DNA of 64,000 nt from contig NZ_VNIP01000010.1 in assembly GCF_008370325.1 (NCBI RefSeq), positions 248,001 to 312,000 on the forward strand. Direction: 5' to 3'. Numbering within the stretch: position 1 is the stretch's first letter; each line of letters opens with the position of its first letter. Made by a program: the position numbers and the translations under genes. This DNA is from Martinezella tropici (GTDB lineage Bacteria; Pseudomonadota; Alphaproteobacteria; Rhizobiales; Rhizobiaceae). Positions 30,827 through 39,182 of this stretch are shown here, in pieces. The notes below the pieces were generated by a model, which searched no databases, was not told the origin of the DNA, and saw only the letters and a list, made by a program, of their open reading frames with translations.

Positions 30827-30855
30827 GCCTGTGTGACTGCCTGATCAAGGTTTCG

Positions 30856-30885
30856 AACGGCGCGGTGCAAACCGCGCCGTTTTTC
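30856..30885 (+). terminator. cspA intrinsic terminator
   Basis: Perfect 11-bp stem (AACGGCGCGGT, loop GCAA, and complement) followed by a T tract, 30 nt after the cspA stop codon. Confidence 0.9.
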
Positions 30886-30966
30886 GTTTGTGAGGATGGC
30901 ACCCTCGTCCTGAAGCAAGCTTGGCTATGCCCTTACCGCAAGTCCGTTCTCTGGCCCGGAACATCC

Positions 30967-31071
30967 TAGAGCATCTCCGCTTTTCTTCGAATCGCGAAAA
31001 CGCTCTATCCTCTTGTTTTTACGCAGTTCCGGGCGCGAAATCGCTTCGCACTTTTGCTGGAATTGCTCTAA
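30967..31071 (-). repeat. Two-hairpin intergenic repeat, copy 2 (inverted)
   Basis: Same family as 23780-23883 and 63671-63774 but in the opposite orientation: TAGAGCATCTCCGC...CGCTCTA, then ACGCAGTTCCGG...CTGGAATTGCTCTA. The element lies between the cspA terminator and a second repeat, in a gene-free stretch of 540 nt. Confidence 0.8.
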
Positions 31072-31076
31072 CATTC

Positions 31077-31251
31077 CGTCATCCTCGGGCTTGACCCGAG
31101 GATCCAGGCACCAGCCTCACCGCCTCCTCTGGCGAAAAGAGATCCGCTCCCAAAGCGAAACCAGCACTCTCGTCGATTTAGACGTACCAATGTGCTTGGG
31201 CGTGGATCCTCGGGTCAAGCCCGATCCTCGGGTCAAGCCCGAGGATGACGG
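31077..31251. repeat. Inverted-repeat element with CCTCGGGTCAAGCCCGAGG ends
   Basis: A 30-nt sequence that is itself a hairpin (CGTCATCCTCGGGC, TTGACCCGAGGATCCA) at 31077-31106 recurs inverted at 31203-31251. The right end carries an exact tandem duplication of the 18-mer GATCCTCGGGTCAAGCCC (31205-31222 and 31223-31240). The interior of about 95 nt has no reading frame of note. This repeat type is frequent between genes in alphaproteobacteria. Confidence 0.85.
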
Positions 31252-31369
31252 GTGTGAGGTGATCTTTTAACACCAAACTACTCCCTGACTCCCAGCCGAT
31301 CAGCCCTCCCGCTGTGGTGGGAGCGAAAGCTACCCTCGAAGGACGATGGTGGTAGGAATCAGGGCCTTC

Positions 31370-32383
31370 TCAAGCGCTGACGCGTTCGCCCTCGCCGGCA
31401 AAATCCACCGCGGCGAAAGCGGCGGCAATCACCTCCGGCCCTGCGCCCGGCTTGTTGGCATCGGTGGAGAGGATCTGGCGATAGCGCCGCGATCCCGGCA
31501 GGCCGGTGAAGAGACCGATCATATGACGCGCGACATGCTGCAGGCGGCCGCCATTGGCGATATGGCGCTCCACATAGGCCATCATCCGATCGCGCAGCCC
31601 GTTCCAATCGGCCTCGGTGGCCGGTTCGCCATAGAAGCGATGGTCGACATCGGCAAGGATCGCGGCATTCTGATAGGCGGCACGGCCGAGCATGACGCCA
31701 TCGACATGGGCGAGATGCGCTTCCGCCTGATCCAGCGTCTGAATGCCGCCGTTGATGCCGATGAAGACTTCGGGCCAGCGCTGCTTCATACGATAGACGA
31801 TGTCATAATCCAGCGGCGGGATCTCGCGGTTCTCCTTCGGCGACAGGCCTTTCAGCCAAGCCTTGCGCGCATGGATCCAGATCGCGTCCGCGCCGGCATC
31901 GAGCACGCGCGTCATCAGCTCCGGCAGCGCCTCTTCCGGTTCCTGCTCGTCGACGCCGATACGGCATTTCACCGTGACGGGCGCCTTCGAGACCGCCTTC
32001 ATCGCGGCGACGCAGGACGCCACCGTCTCCGGCGTCAGCATCAAGCAAGCGCCGAAGGTGCCGGACTGCACGCGATCGGACGGGCAGCCGACATTCAGGT
32101 TGATTTCGTCGTAATCATGGGCTTCCGCGATGCGCAGCGCCTCTGCAAGCTTGGCCGGATCGGAGCCGCCCAGCTGCAGGGCAACGGGATGCTCGGTGGC
32201 ATCGCGCCCCAGCAGCCGGTCGCGCGGCCCATGGATGATCGCGTCGGCCACCACCATCTCGGTATAGAGCAGCGCATGCCGGCTGATCTGCCGATGCAGG
32301 AACCTGCAATGGCGATCCGTCCAGTCGATCATCGGTGCTACCGCAAAGATCTTGCGGCCGTTTTTCAGCGCGTCGCTATACAT
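31370..32383 (-). CDS. dusA: tRNA-dihydrouridine synthase DusA
   Basis: 337 residues from the ATG at 32383 (AAAGG 6 nt upstream). A flavin-dependent TIM-barrel enzyme that reduces U20 and U20a of tRNA D-loops with NADPH. Seen: APMIDWTDRHCRF at the N-terminus (DusA subclass), LQLGGSDPAKLAEA, LNVGCPSDRVQ with the catalytic Cys, and KCRIGVDE. The C-terminal helical tRNA-binding domain covers about residues 240-337. Length and the APMIDW motif separate it from DusB and DusC. Confidence 0.93.
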   Translation of the reverse strand: MYSDALKNGRKIFAVAPMIDWTDRHCRFLHRQISRHALLYTEMVVADAIIHGPRDRLLGRDATEHPVALQLGGSDPAKLAEALRIAEAHDYDEINLNVGCPSDRVQSGTFGACLMLTPETVASCVAAMKAVSKAPVTVKCRIGVDEQEPEEALPELMTRVLDAGADAIWIHARKAWLKGLSPKENREIPPLDYDIVYRMKQRWPEVFIGINGGIQTLDQAEAHLAHVDGVMLGRAAYQNAAILADVDHRFYGEPATEADWNGLRDRMMAYVERHIANGGRLQHVARHMIGLFTGLPGSRRYRQILSTDANKPGAGPEVIAAAFAAVDFAGEGERVSA

Positions 32384-32522
32384 GGGAAACCTTTCTGATC
32401 CGCGCTCTACACCGAATCCCTCAAAAAGGCCAGTTTTCGTGGCTGTAACAATGATGCTAGTTTGCCGCACGGAGTCGGAGGGCAGCGGCCCTCCGAAAAA
32501 GATGAAAGTTTCGAAAGCCTAT

Positions 32523-33218
32523 ATGAACACTCCACTGACGACAGTCATTCCCCCACCCGCCGCCGTTCTTCTGCCGATCGAGGGCGAGACCAAGCTTTTC
32601 CCCGTGCGCCGCGTCTATTGCGTCGGCCGCAACTATGCCGACCACGCCATCGAGATGGGGCATGATCCGACCCGCGAACCGCCCTTCTTCTTCCAGAAGA
32701 ATCCGGACAATCTGCTTGTATCGAGCGATTTCCCCTATCCTGCCCTATCGTCGGACGTGCATCACGAGGTGGAGCTAGTGGTGGCGCTGCGCAGTGGCGG
32801 TGCAAATATCCCGGTCGAAAAGGCGCTGGATTGCGTCTACGGCTATGGCGTCGGCATTGATTTCACCCGCCGCGACCTGCAGGGCGAGGCCAAGAAGCTC
32901 GGCCGTCCCTGGGAAATCGGCAAGGCCTTCGATCATTCGGCGCCCGTCTCCGCACTCGTGCCCGCCACCCGTGTCGGCCATCCCGACAAGGGCGGCATCT
33001 GGCTGATGCGCAATGGCGAGGCTACCCAGAGGGGCGATCTCTCCCAGATGATCTGGAAGGTGCCGGAAATCATCGCCGAGCTCTCCAAGCTCTTCACGCT
33101 CGCGCCGGGCGATATCATCATGACCGGCACACCCGCCGGCGTCGGTCCCGTTGCCCGCGGCGACCGGATCAGCTGCGCCGTCGATGGCGTCGCAAACCTG
33201 GTATTGAACGTCGTCTGA
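32523..33218 (+). CDS. Fumarylacetoacetate hydrolase-family enzyme
   Basis: 231 residues from the ATG at 32523; an upstream ATG at 32502 is also in frame. FAH C-terminal fold with the VGRNYADHAIEMG entry motif, the metal-binding region HHEVELVVAL and the closing TGTPAGVGPV signature. The FFFQKNPDNL stretch fits acylpyruvate or fumarylpyruvate hydrolases of aromatic acid breakdown and YcgM-like acylpyruvases. No aromatic pathway genes are near. It is followed after 16 nt by a gamma carbonic anhydrase gene. A 20-nt GC-rich hairpin (32476-32495) precedes it. Confidence 0.85.
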   Translation: MNTPLTTVIPPPAAVLLPIEGETKLFPVRRVYCVGRNYADHAIEMGHDPTREPPFFFQKNPDNLLVSSDFPYPALSSDVHHEVELVVALRSGGANIPVEKALDCVYGYGVGIDFTRRDLQGEAKKLGRPWEIGKAFDHSAPVSALVPATRVGHPDKGGIWLMRNGEATQRGDLSQMIWKVPEIIAELSKLFTLAPGDIIMTGTPAGVGPVARGDRISCAVDGVANLVLNVV

Positions 33219-33234
33219 TCGAGGAGGATCGACC

Positions 33235-33765
33235 ATGCCGCTCTACGCCCTCGCCGGCCTGACGCCGAAAACACCCGGCCCGGGCCGCTACTGGATCGCG
33301 CCTGACGCAAGCGTGATCGGCAAGGTCGAGATCGGCGAGGATGTCGGCATCTGGTTCGGCGCGGTGCTGCGCGGCGACAACGAACCGATCGTCATCGGCA
33401 AGCGCACGAACATCCAGGAGGGCGCGATGGTTCATACCGACCCGGCCTTCCCTGTCACGATCGGCGAAGGCTGCACCATCGGCCATCACGCCATCATCCA
33501 TGGCTGCACCATCGGCAACAATTCGCTGATCGGCATGGGCGCCACCGTGTTGAACGGCGCGAAGATCGGCAATAATTGCCTCGTCGGCGCCAATGCGCTT
33601 GTTACCGAAGGCAAGGAATTTCCGGATGGTTCGCTGATCGTCGGCGCACCGGCAAGGGCCATCCGCACGCTGGACGAGGCCGCGATCGAAAGCCTGCGCC
33701 GCTCTGCCAGCAACTATGTCGCCAACTGGCAGCGCTTCGCCCGCGATCTTAAAAGATTAGATTAG
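33235..33765 (+). CDS. Gamma-class carbonic anhydrase-like hexapeptide protein
   Basis: 176 residues of left-handed beta-helix with hexapeptide repeats (IGEDVGIWFGAVLRGD through IGNNCLVGANALVTEG) and a C-terminal helix. The zinc-binding His set appears in VHTD and GHHAIIHG, as in Cam and YrdA/PaaY-type proteins. The family includes zinc-dependent carbonic anhydrases and thioesterase-like proteins, acting as trimers. It begins 16 nt after the FAH-family gene with GAGGAGG upstream, so the two are likely co-transcribed. Confidence 0.88.
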   Translation: MPLYALAGLTPKTPGPGRYWIAPDASVIGKVEIGEDVGIWFGAVLRGDNEPIVIGKRTNIQEGAMVHTDPAFPVTIGEGCTIGHHAIIHGCTIGNNSLIGMGATVLNGAKIGNNCLVGANALVTEGKEFPDGSLIVGAPARAIRTLDEAAIESLRRSASNYVANWQRFARDLKRLD

Positions 33766-33815
33766 GAAATTCTCATAACAATCTGGTAACAGCGGAATAA
33801 ACCTCTGTCCCAAGC

Positions 33816-34214
33816 TCATGCTGCGCAGTTGGCGCAATGGCCACGGATTTCGATGGTCGACTTCTCCGCCTTGAACTTCTGCGACTTCAGCCAATCCATC
33901 AGCCGATGATCCACCTCGTGATCGTGGAATTCGATCACCTGGCCACAGCTTTCGCAGATGGCGAAGGCGACGAGGCCGTGGCTATGGCAATCCTCGTTTG
34001 GATGGGCGCAGGCGACGAAGGAGTTGATACTCTCAAGCCGGTGCACCACGCCATATTCGAGCAGCTTGTCCAAGGCGCGATAGACCTGCAGCGGCGCGCG
34101 AAAACCTTGATCGCGCAGCTTGTCGAGAATGGTATAGGCGCTCAGCGGCGCTTCCGCCTTGGTCAGGACATCGAAAACAAGCGTCTGGTTCTTGGTGAGC
34201 ATCGGAGTCGTCAT
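33816..34214 (-). CDS. zur: Zur, zinc uptake regulator (Fur family)
   Basis: 132 residues. An N-terminal winged helix (LSAYTILDKLRDQGFRAPLQVYRALDKL) and a C-terminal metal-binding and dimerisation domain with the structural zinc Cys pairs CESC and CANC, plus a His-rich CAHPNEDCHSHG segment. The short N-terminus and these motifs distinguish it from Fur and Irr. With zinc it represses the uptake genes. Its start overlaps the znuB stop as ATGA, so it is the last gene of znuC-znuB-zur and autoregulated through the boxes at 35946-35982. Confidence 0.93.
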   Translation of the reverse strand: MTTPMLTKNQTLVFDVLTKAEAPLSAYTILDKLRDQGFRAPLQVYRALDKLLEYGVVHRLESINSFVACAHPNEDCHSHGLVAFAICESCGQVIEFHDHEVDHRLMDWLKSQKFKAEKSTIEIRGHCANCAA

Positions 34215-35038
34215 GATGACTGTCCTCTCTGTTGCGCCGCTGGCGTGCCGGCCCTGCGAACGAGCGGCAGCAGACTGATGATAAACAAGACGAGCGCTGC
34301 AACGACGATGGAAGGCCCGGACGGCGTATCGTAACGCAGCGATCCGAAAAGGCCGCCGACAACAGCGATGGCGCCGAGCAGCGAGGCAAAAATCGCCATC
34401 GTCTCCGGCGTCGCGGCAAAGCGGCGCGCGGTGGCGGCGGGAATGATCAGCAGCGCGGTGATAAGAAGTATGCCGACGATCTTCATGGCGATCGCGATCA
34501 CTACGGCCATCAGCAGCATGAAAAGCAGCCTCGCACGCTCAGGTCGCAACCCTTCGGCCTCGGCAAGCTCGGGATTGACGGTCGAGGCCAGCAGCGGCCG
34601 CCAGAGCCAGACGATCGCGGCCAGAACGAGGATGCCGCCGCCCCAGATCACCGCGATATCGGACTGGCTGACGGCCAGGATATCGCCGAAGAGGAAGGCG
34701 ATGAGATCGATCCTCACCCAGCTCATGAAAGCGACGATGACGAGACCGATCGCCAAAGTCGCATGCGAGAGAATGCCGAGCAGCGCATCCGCCGACAGCG
34801 CCTGCCGCCGCTGCAGCAGCAGAAGCAGGATCGAGACGAGTGCCGCAACCGCAAAGACGGAGAGCGTGAGGTTGAGCTGGAAAAGCAGCGACAGCGCCAC
34901 GCCGAGCAGCGCCGAATGCGAAATCGTATCGCCGAAATAGGCCATGCGGCGCCAGATGATGAAGCAGCCGAGCGGCCCGGTCGTCAGCGCCAGCCCGACA
35001 CCGGCGACGACGGCCCGCAGGAAGAAATCGTCAAACAT
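34211..35038 (-). CDS. znuB: ZnuB, zinc ABC transporter permease
   Basis: 275 residues from the ATG at 35038, giving eight or nine transmembrane segments of the ABC-3 family. The family motif GDTISHSALLGVALS (about residues 36-50) and the VVIAIAMKIVGILLITALLIIPAATAR region, cut here for length, are clear. It transports Zn2+ through the inner membrane with ZnuA and ZnuC. It overlaps znuC by 8 bp upstream and zur by 4 bp downstream. The upstream extension of the reading frame is the His-rich tail of znuC in another frame. Confidence 0.93.
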   Translation of the reverse strand: MFDDFFLRAVVAGVGLALTTGPLGCFIIWRRMAYFGDTISHSALLGVALSLLFQLNLTLSVFAVAALVSILLLLLQRRQALSADALLGILSHATLAIGLVIVAFMSWVRIDLIAFLFGDILAVSQSDIAVIWGGGILVLAAIVWLWRPLLASTVNPELAEAEGLRPERARLLFMLLMAVVIAIAMKIVGILLITALLIIPAATARRFAATPETMAIFASLLGAIAVVGGLFGSLRYDTPSGPSIVVAALVLFIISLLPLVRRAGTPAAQQRGQSS

Positions 35039-35906
35039 GGCGCTCTCCCTCGGCATGGTCATGGCCGTGATGATGATCATCATGATCGTCATGCGCATGA
35101 TGATGGTGGCCGTCGTCGGCATGACAATGATCGGTTATTGAGCCGTCGGCATGCCGCACACGGCCATCGGGCAGATGCGTATGGTCGTGATGATGGCTGT
35201 AGATCGCCAGGGATTGCGCTGCGCGCGTGCCGAACAGCTTCACATATTCAGGGCTCTGGCTGACGCTCTGCGGCGTGCCGCGGCAGCAGACATGGCCGTT
35301 CAGGCAAACCACCGTATCCGTGGCCGCCATGACGACATGCAAATCGTGCGAGATCAGCAATATGCCGCAGCCTTGCGAATTGCGGATCGACTTGATCAAG
35401 TCGTAAAGCGCGATCTCGCCGCTGAAATCCACCCCCTGCACCGGCTCGTCCAGAACAAGCAGATCGGGCTTGCGGGCGATGGCGCGCGCAAGCAGCGCCC
35501 GCTGGAATTCGCCACCGGAGAGATACTGCACCTCGGCCTTGACGAGATGGGCAATGCCGACAGCTTCCAGCGCTGCGATCAGCTCGCGCTCCGGCAGAGG
35601 CCCAGTCAGCGTCATCAATCGCTGCACGCTGAGCGGCAAAGTCCAATCGATGGCAAGCTTCTGCGGGACATAACCGACCTTCAGATTGGCAATACGGTCG
35701 ACATGCCCCTCGTCCGGCTTCAAAACGCCGATCGCCGTCTTGGCGCTGGTGGATTTGCCGGAGCCGTTCGGGCCGATCAGGGTGACGATCTCGCCTCGGC
35801 TCACGGAAAAATCGACGCCGCGCACCAGCCAGCGGCCATCACGGCGGACGCCGACATCATGGAGCGACACCAGTGGCCGGCTCTTGCTGTCGATGGAAGA
35901 AAGCAT
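35031..35906 (-). CDS. znuC: ZnuC, zinc ABC transporter ATPase
   Basis: 291 residues from the ATG at 35906. Walker A GPNGSGKST near residue 46, signature LSGGEFQRALLARA, Walker B LLVLDEP followed by VQGVD, and the switch His in LISHDLH. The C-terminal 55 residues hold a dense His/Asp cluster (HHHAHDDHDDHHHGHDH) that could bind zinc and adjust transport by cytosolic zinc, as in many rhizobial ZnuC proteins. It is the first gene of znuC-znuB-zur, divergent from znuA. Confidence 0.95.
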   Translation of the reverse strand: MLSSIDSKSRPLVSLHDVGVRRDGRWLVRGVDFSVSRGEIVTLIGPNGSGKSTSAKTAIGVLKPDEGHVDRIANLKVGYVPQKLAIDWTLPLSVQRLMTLTGPLPERELIAALEAVGIAHLVKAEVQYLSGGEFQRALLARAIARKPDLLVLDEPVQGVDFSGEIALYDLIKSIRNSQGCGILLISHDLHVVMAATDTVVCLNGHVCCRGTPQSVSQSPEYVKLFGTRAAQSLAIYSHHHDHTHLPDGRVRHADGSITDHCHADDGHHHHAHDDHDDHHHGHDHAEGERHV

Positions 35907-35945
35907 GAAATTTCCAATTGCACTATTGCGCCATGCTATCGCACA

Positions 35946-35960
35946 CGTTATAGCATAACG
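35946..35960. promoter_or_regulatory. Zur box 1, znuC/znuA divergent promoter
   Basis: Perfect 6-3-6 palindrome CGTTAT-AGC-ATAACG. Its centre is 22 bp from the centre of Zur box 2, two helical turns, so both sites face the same side of DNA. Confidence 0.7.
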
Positions 35961-35967
35961 CAATTGA

Positions 35968-35982
35968 TGTAATAACATAACA
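35968..35982. promoter_or_regulatory. Zur box 2, znuC/znuA divergent promoter
   Basis: TGTAAT-AAC-ATAACA, a 6-3-6 inverted repeat with one mismatch. The spacing rule and half-sites match the perfect site at 37033-37051. Confidence 0.7.
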
Positions 35983-36006
35983 GACCCATTCAAGGGCATT
36001 TATCGC

Positions 36007-36975
36007 ATGAACGCAGCAAAAGCTTTTATTCCCCTCGCCGCCACCCTCCTGCTTTCCGGCCTGCTTGCCGGCACCGCCGCGACCGCAGCCGATGCACCAA
36101 AGGTCGTCGTCTCCATCAAGCCGATCCATTCGCTTGTCGCCGCGATCATGCAAGGGGTCGGCACGCCTGATCTGATCGTTGACGGCGCCGCCTCGCCGCA
36201 TACCTATGCGCTGAAACCTTCGAATGCCCGCAGCCTCCAGCAGGCTAAGGTGGTTTTCTGGGTCGGGCCAGGCATGGAAGCCTTCCTGGAGAAGCCGCTC
36301 GCATCCCTCGGCGCCAACGCCACTGTCGTGGAACTCGACGATGCGCCCGGCATCACCAAGCTCAAATTTCGCGAGGGCGGCGCCTTCGAGCCGCATGACG
36401 ACGGCGACGAACATGACGCCGGGGGAAATCATGCGCACGATCATGGCGACCACGATCACGGTGAGTTCGATACCCATCTCTGGCTCGATCCACACAATGC
36501 CAAGGCGATGGTCGCCGAGATCACCACATCGCTGGTCGCGGCCGACCCTGCCAATGCGCTGACCTATGAAGCAAACCAGAAGGCTCTGAACGACAAGCTT
36601 GACGCGCTGGATGCGGAAATTGCCTCCACGCTCGCCCCGGTAAAAGAAAAGCCTTTCATCGTCTTCCACGACGCCTACCAATATTTCGAGCATCGCTACG
36701 GCGTGCGCGTTTCCGGCTCCATCACGGTCAGCCCGGAAACCATTCCGGGTGCACAGCGCGTGGCCGAAATTCACAGCAAAGTCGCAGATCTCGGCGCGAC
36801 CTGCGTCTTCGCCGAACCGCAATTCGAGCCGAAGCTGGTCAATGTGGTGCTCGAAGGCACGCAGGCGAAATCGGGCGTTCTCGATCCGGAAGCCGCAACG
36901 CTGCCGCAAGGGCCGGATCTCTATTTCGACCTGATGCGCGGTATCGCAAGTTCTCTGAAAGCCTGCCTCTCCTGA
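36007..36975 (+). CDS. znuA: ZnuA, periplasmic zinc-binding protein
   Basis: 322 residues. A Sec signal peptide ends near ATAADA (residue 30). It is a cluster 9 metal-binding protein: the first zinc ligand His65 in ASPHTYALKP, a charged His-rich loop at about residues 130-151, His157 in FDTHLWLDP, and the His near residue 221 in VFHDAYQYFE. It delivers zinc to ZnuBC. It is divergent from znuC across the two Zur boxes and ends at a strong terminator before the COG0523 gene. Confidence 0.95.
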   Translation: MNAAKAFIPLAATLLLSGLLAGTAATAADAPKVVVSIKPIHSLVAAIMQGVGTPDLIVDGAASPHTYALKPSNARSLQQAKVVFWVGPGMEAFLEKPLASLGANATVVELDDAPGITKLKFREGGAFEPHDDGDEHDAGGNHAHDHGDHDHGEFDTHLWLDPHNAKAMVAEITTSLVAADPANALTYEANQKALNDKLDALDAEIASTLAPVKEKPFIVFHDAYQYFEHRYGVRVSGSITVSPETIPGAQRVAEIHSKVADLGATCVFAEPQFEPKLVNVVLEGTQAKSGVLDPEAATLPQGPDLYFDLMRGIASSLKACLS

Positions 36976-36997
36976 ATGAGGCCACATACGCCGAAGG

Positions 36998-37022
36998 AAG
37001 CGAGTCAATTGCTCGCTTTTTT
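36998..37022 (+). terminator. znuA intrinsic terminator
   Basis: Seven-bp stem AAGCGAG/CTCGCTT with a 7-nt loop followed by six or more T, 22 nt after the znuA stop. Confidence 0.8.
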
Positions 37023-37032
37023 CATCGCAATA

Positions 37033-37051
37033 AATGTAATGATATTACATT
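37033..37051. promoter_or_regulatory. Zur box 3, upstream of the COG0523 GTPase
   Basis: Perfect 8-3-8 palindrome AATGTAAT-GAT-ATTACATT, 15 nt before the start codon of the GTPase. It shares the TGTAAT half-site with box 2 at the znuA promoter and is the best of the three sites. Confidence 0.8.
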
Positions 37052-37066
37052 ACAAAAGAGGTTGCC

Positions 37067-38272
37067 ATGAACAAGAAGCTTCCGGTCACTGTCCTCTCCG
37101 GTTTCCTCGGCGCCGGCAAGACGACACTACTCAACCATATCCTCAACAATCGTGAGGGCCTGCGCGTCGCCGTCATCGTCAACGACATGAGCGAGGTGAA
37201 TATCGATGCCGCACTGGTGCGCGATGGCGGCGCCAATCTCTCGCGCACCGAAGAACAGCTGGTCGAGATGACCAACGGCTGCATCTGTTGCACATTACGC
37301 GAGGACCTGCTGAAGGAAGTGCGCCAGCTCGCGGAGCAGGACCGTTTCGATTATCTCCTGATCGAATCGACTGGCATCGCCGAACCCCTGCCCGTCGCCA
37401 CTACTTTCGAGTTCCGCGACGAGGATGGCAGCAGCCTCTCCGACGTCTCCCGGCTCGATACGATGGTGACGGTCGTCGATGCCGCCAACCTTCTTGCCGA
37501 TTATGGTTCGACGGATTTCCTTGCCGATCGTGGCGAAACAGCCGGCGACGGCGATAACAGGACCATCGTCGACCTGTTGGTCGAACAGATCGAATTTGCC
37601 GACGTCGTCATCTTGAATAAGGTCGGCTCCGCAACCGCCGAGCAGCGCGACGCGGCCCGCAAGATCATCGTCGGGCTCAATCCGGATGCCCGGTTGATCG
37701 AAACTGACTTTGGCATGGTTGAGCCGCAAGAGGTTCTCGGCACCGGCCGCTTCGACATCGACCGTGCTGAAACCCATCCGCTCTGGTACAAGGAGCTGCA
37801 CGGCTTCAAGAATCACGTTCCGGAAACGGAGGAATACGGAATCCGTTCTTTCGTCTATCGCGCGAAGAAACCGTTCGATCCCACTAAATTTCAAGCCTTT
37901 CTCAATCGTTCCTGGCCGGGCGTTGTCCGGGCCAAGGGCTTCTTCTGGCTTGCGACCCGGCCCTATTATGTCGGCGAGATGAGTCAGGCCGGCGCTCTCG
38001 TTCGCACGAGCAAGATGGGGCTCTGGTGGGCTGCCGTGCCCAAGGACCAATGGCCACGCGATCCCTCTTTCAAACAGGCCCTCGCACCTTATCTCGACCC
38101 AATTTGGGGCGACCGCCGCCAAGAACTGGTGTTCATCGGCGCCGACCCGATGAGCGAGAAGCAGATCACGGCAGAGCTGGATGCTTGCCTCGTCAAGGCG
38201 GATCGTTTCACGCCGGAGCGCTGGCGGGACCTGCCCGATCCCTTTGCAAGCTGGAACAGGTTGACGGCATGA
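37067..38272 (+). CDS. Zinc-regulated COG0523 GTPase metallochaperone (ZigA/YciC type)
   Basis: 401 residues. G1/Walker A GFLGAGKTTLL at about residues 9-19, the metal-binding CxCC motif in TNGCICCTLRE, Asp-rich switch and the NKVG motif of G4, and the C-terminal CobW-C domain from about residue 270. COG0523 proteins use GTP to hand metals to target proteins. A perfect Zur box immediately upstream means it is made under zinc shortage, which puts it in the ZigA/YciC group and not with CobW. The 60-residue Cys protein gene overlaps its stop. Confidence 0.9.
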   Translation: MNKKLPVTVLSGFLGAGKTTLLNHILNNREGLRVAVIVNDMSEVNIDAALVRDGGANLSRTEEQLVEMTNGCICCTLREDLLKEVRQLAEQDRFDYLLIESTGIAEPLPVATTFEFRDEDGSSLSDVSRLDTMVTVVDAANLLADYGSTDFLADRGETAGDGDNRTIVDLLVEQIEFADVVILNKVGSATAEQRDAARKIIVGLNPDARLIETDFGMVEPQEVLGTGRFDIDRAETHPLWYKELHGFKNHVPETEEYGIRSFVYRAKKPFDPTKFQAFLNRSWPGVVRAKGFFWLATRPYYVGEMSQAGALVRTSKMGLWWAAVPKDQWPRDPSFKQALAPYLDPIWGDRRQELVFIGADPMSEKQITAELDACLVKADRFTPERWRDLPDPFASWNRLTA

Positions 38273-38451
38273 AGAAACCGAAAGTGATCAGGTTTCGCTG
38301 TCAATGCTTCGAGTGTGGGAGCGATGACACTCCGGCGGGCGACGGGTTGCGATCCGCCGCGGCCGAGCCGGACCGGAGCGACAGAAAATCAGGTAAAACG
38401 GATCCTCGCTTGATGGCGGATGCGATCGGAAAACTGCTGTTTGGGGCCTGA
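38269..38451 (+). CDS. Small Cys-motif protein coupled to the zinc GTPase
   Basis: 60 residues. The ATG overlaps the GTPase stop as ATGA, which supports real translation. The N-terminus is basic (KKPKVIRF) and then has three Cys in CQCFECGSDD, a likely metal-binding cluster. The remainder is polar, ending MADAIGKLLFGA. I do not recognise a family. Location behind a Zur-controlled GTPase suggests a zinc-related client or helper. Confidence 0.5.
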   Translation: MKKPKVIRFRCQCFECGSDDTPAGDGLRSAAAEPDRSDRKSGKTDPRLMADAIGKLLFGA

Positions 38452-38459
38452 GCGCGAGG

Positions 38460-39182
38460 TCAGGCCACCAGCATGCCCGTGGGAACGGCGATGATCTCAT
38501 GCATGACGAGTAGCGCGCCGATCACTTCTGTCTTGGCACGCAGCGGCGTCATCGTGCAGTGAAGCACCTTGCCGGGCTCCACCTGACGATAGGACGGATA
38601 GAGGCACTCCACCTTCTCGCCGGCAAAGCAGGCATCGAGCTTTGCCTTCACACTGCTTTCGAAATAGTCGGAACCGACGAATTCGGAGATATGGCGCCCG
38701 ACGAGCTCCATCGATTTCGATTTCAGAAATTCCGAATTGGCCGCGTTGCTGTAGAGATAACGATAGTCCCGCGTGACGACCGCAACGCGATCCGGCAAGC
38801 TATCCAGAATGACATCGTTCAAAACGCTGCCTTCCTCGAATCCCAATTCATTGTCGAGACTGGTTTTCTCACTCGCAAACGCTCGCAGGACTTCGCCGGC
38901 CACTTGGTTTGCGCCGCCGAAATAACGGTCGATCAGCACCGAAAGCGAAACGGAATTGTGCATCACTCGCGACCGATCATCCGCTTCTTCCCGGATGAGA
39001 TTGTTCATGAACTGGAGCTGCATGTAGATTTCGAGCAGGCTCGTGGCTTTGTACGCCAAAATCGCCGCGATAAGTGGCTCCAATTCACGATCAAGCGACG
39101 CTACAAGCTCGTCGTCGCCAAGTTTTATCGCACGCTGAATCTGATTACATTTCGTGGAGAAGGCATGAAAGAGTGCCAGCAA
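38460..39182 (-). CDS. PAS-domain protein of unknown output
   Basis: 240 residues if started at the TTG at 39182, which has AGGAGG exactly 6 nt upstream; the open frame extends to a GTG at 39206 with no ribosome site. The N-terminal half is helical with no known domain. A PAS domain occupies about residues 118-230 (LDSLPDRVAVVTRDYRYLYS, then GRHISEFVG, then a beta-sheet ending LLVMHEI). There is no kinase, cyclase or EAL module. It could sense a ligand or redox state and act through protein contacts. Confidence 0.7.
   Translation of the reverse strand: MLALFHAFSTKCNQIQRAIKLGDDELVASLDRELEPLIAAILAYKATSLLEIYMQLQFMNNLIREEADDRSRVMHNSVSLSVLIDRYFGGANQVAGEVLRAFASEKTSLDNELGFEEGSVLNDVILDSLPDRVAVVTRDYRYLYSNAANSEFLKSKSMELVGRHISEFVGSDYFESSVKAKLDACFAGEKVECLYPSYRQVEPGKVLHCTMTPLRAKTEVIGALLVMHEIIAVPTGMLVA

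Noticed and set aside
37067..38272. Calling this COG0523 gene cobW
   Set aside because: It has a Zur box and sits with znuABC; the true cobW lies between cobP and cobN at 59556-60605.
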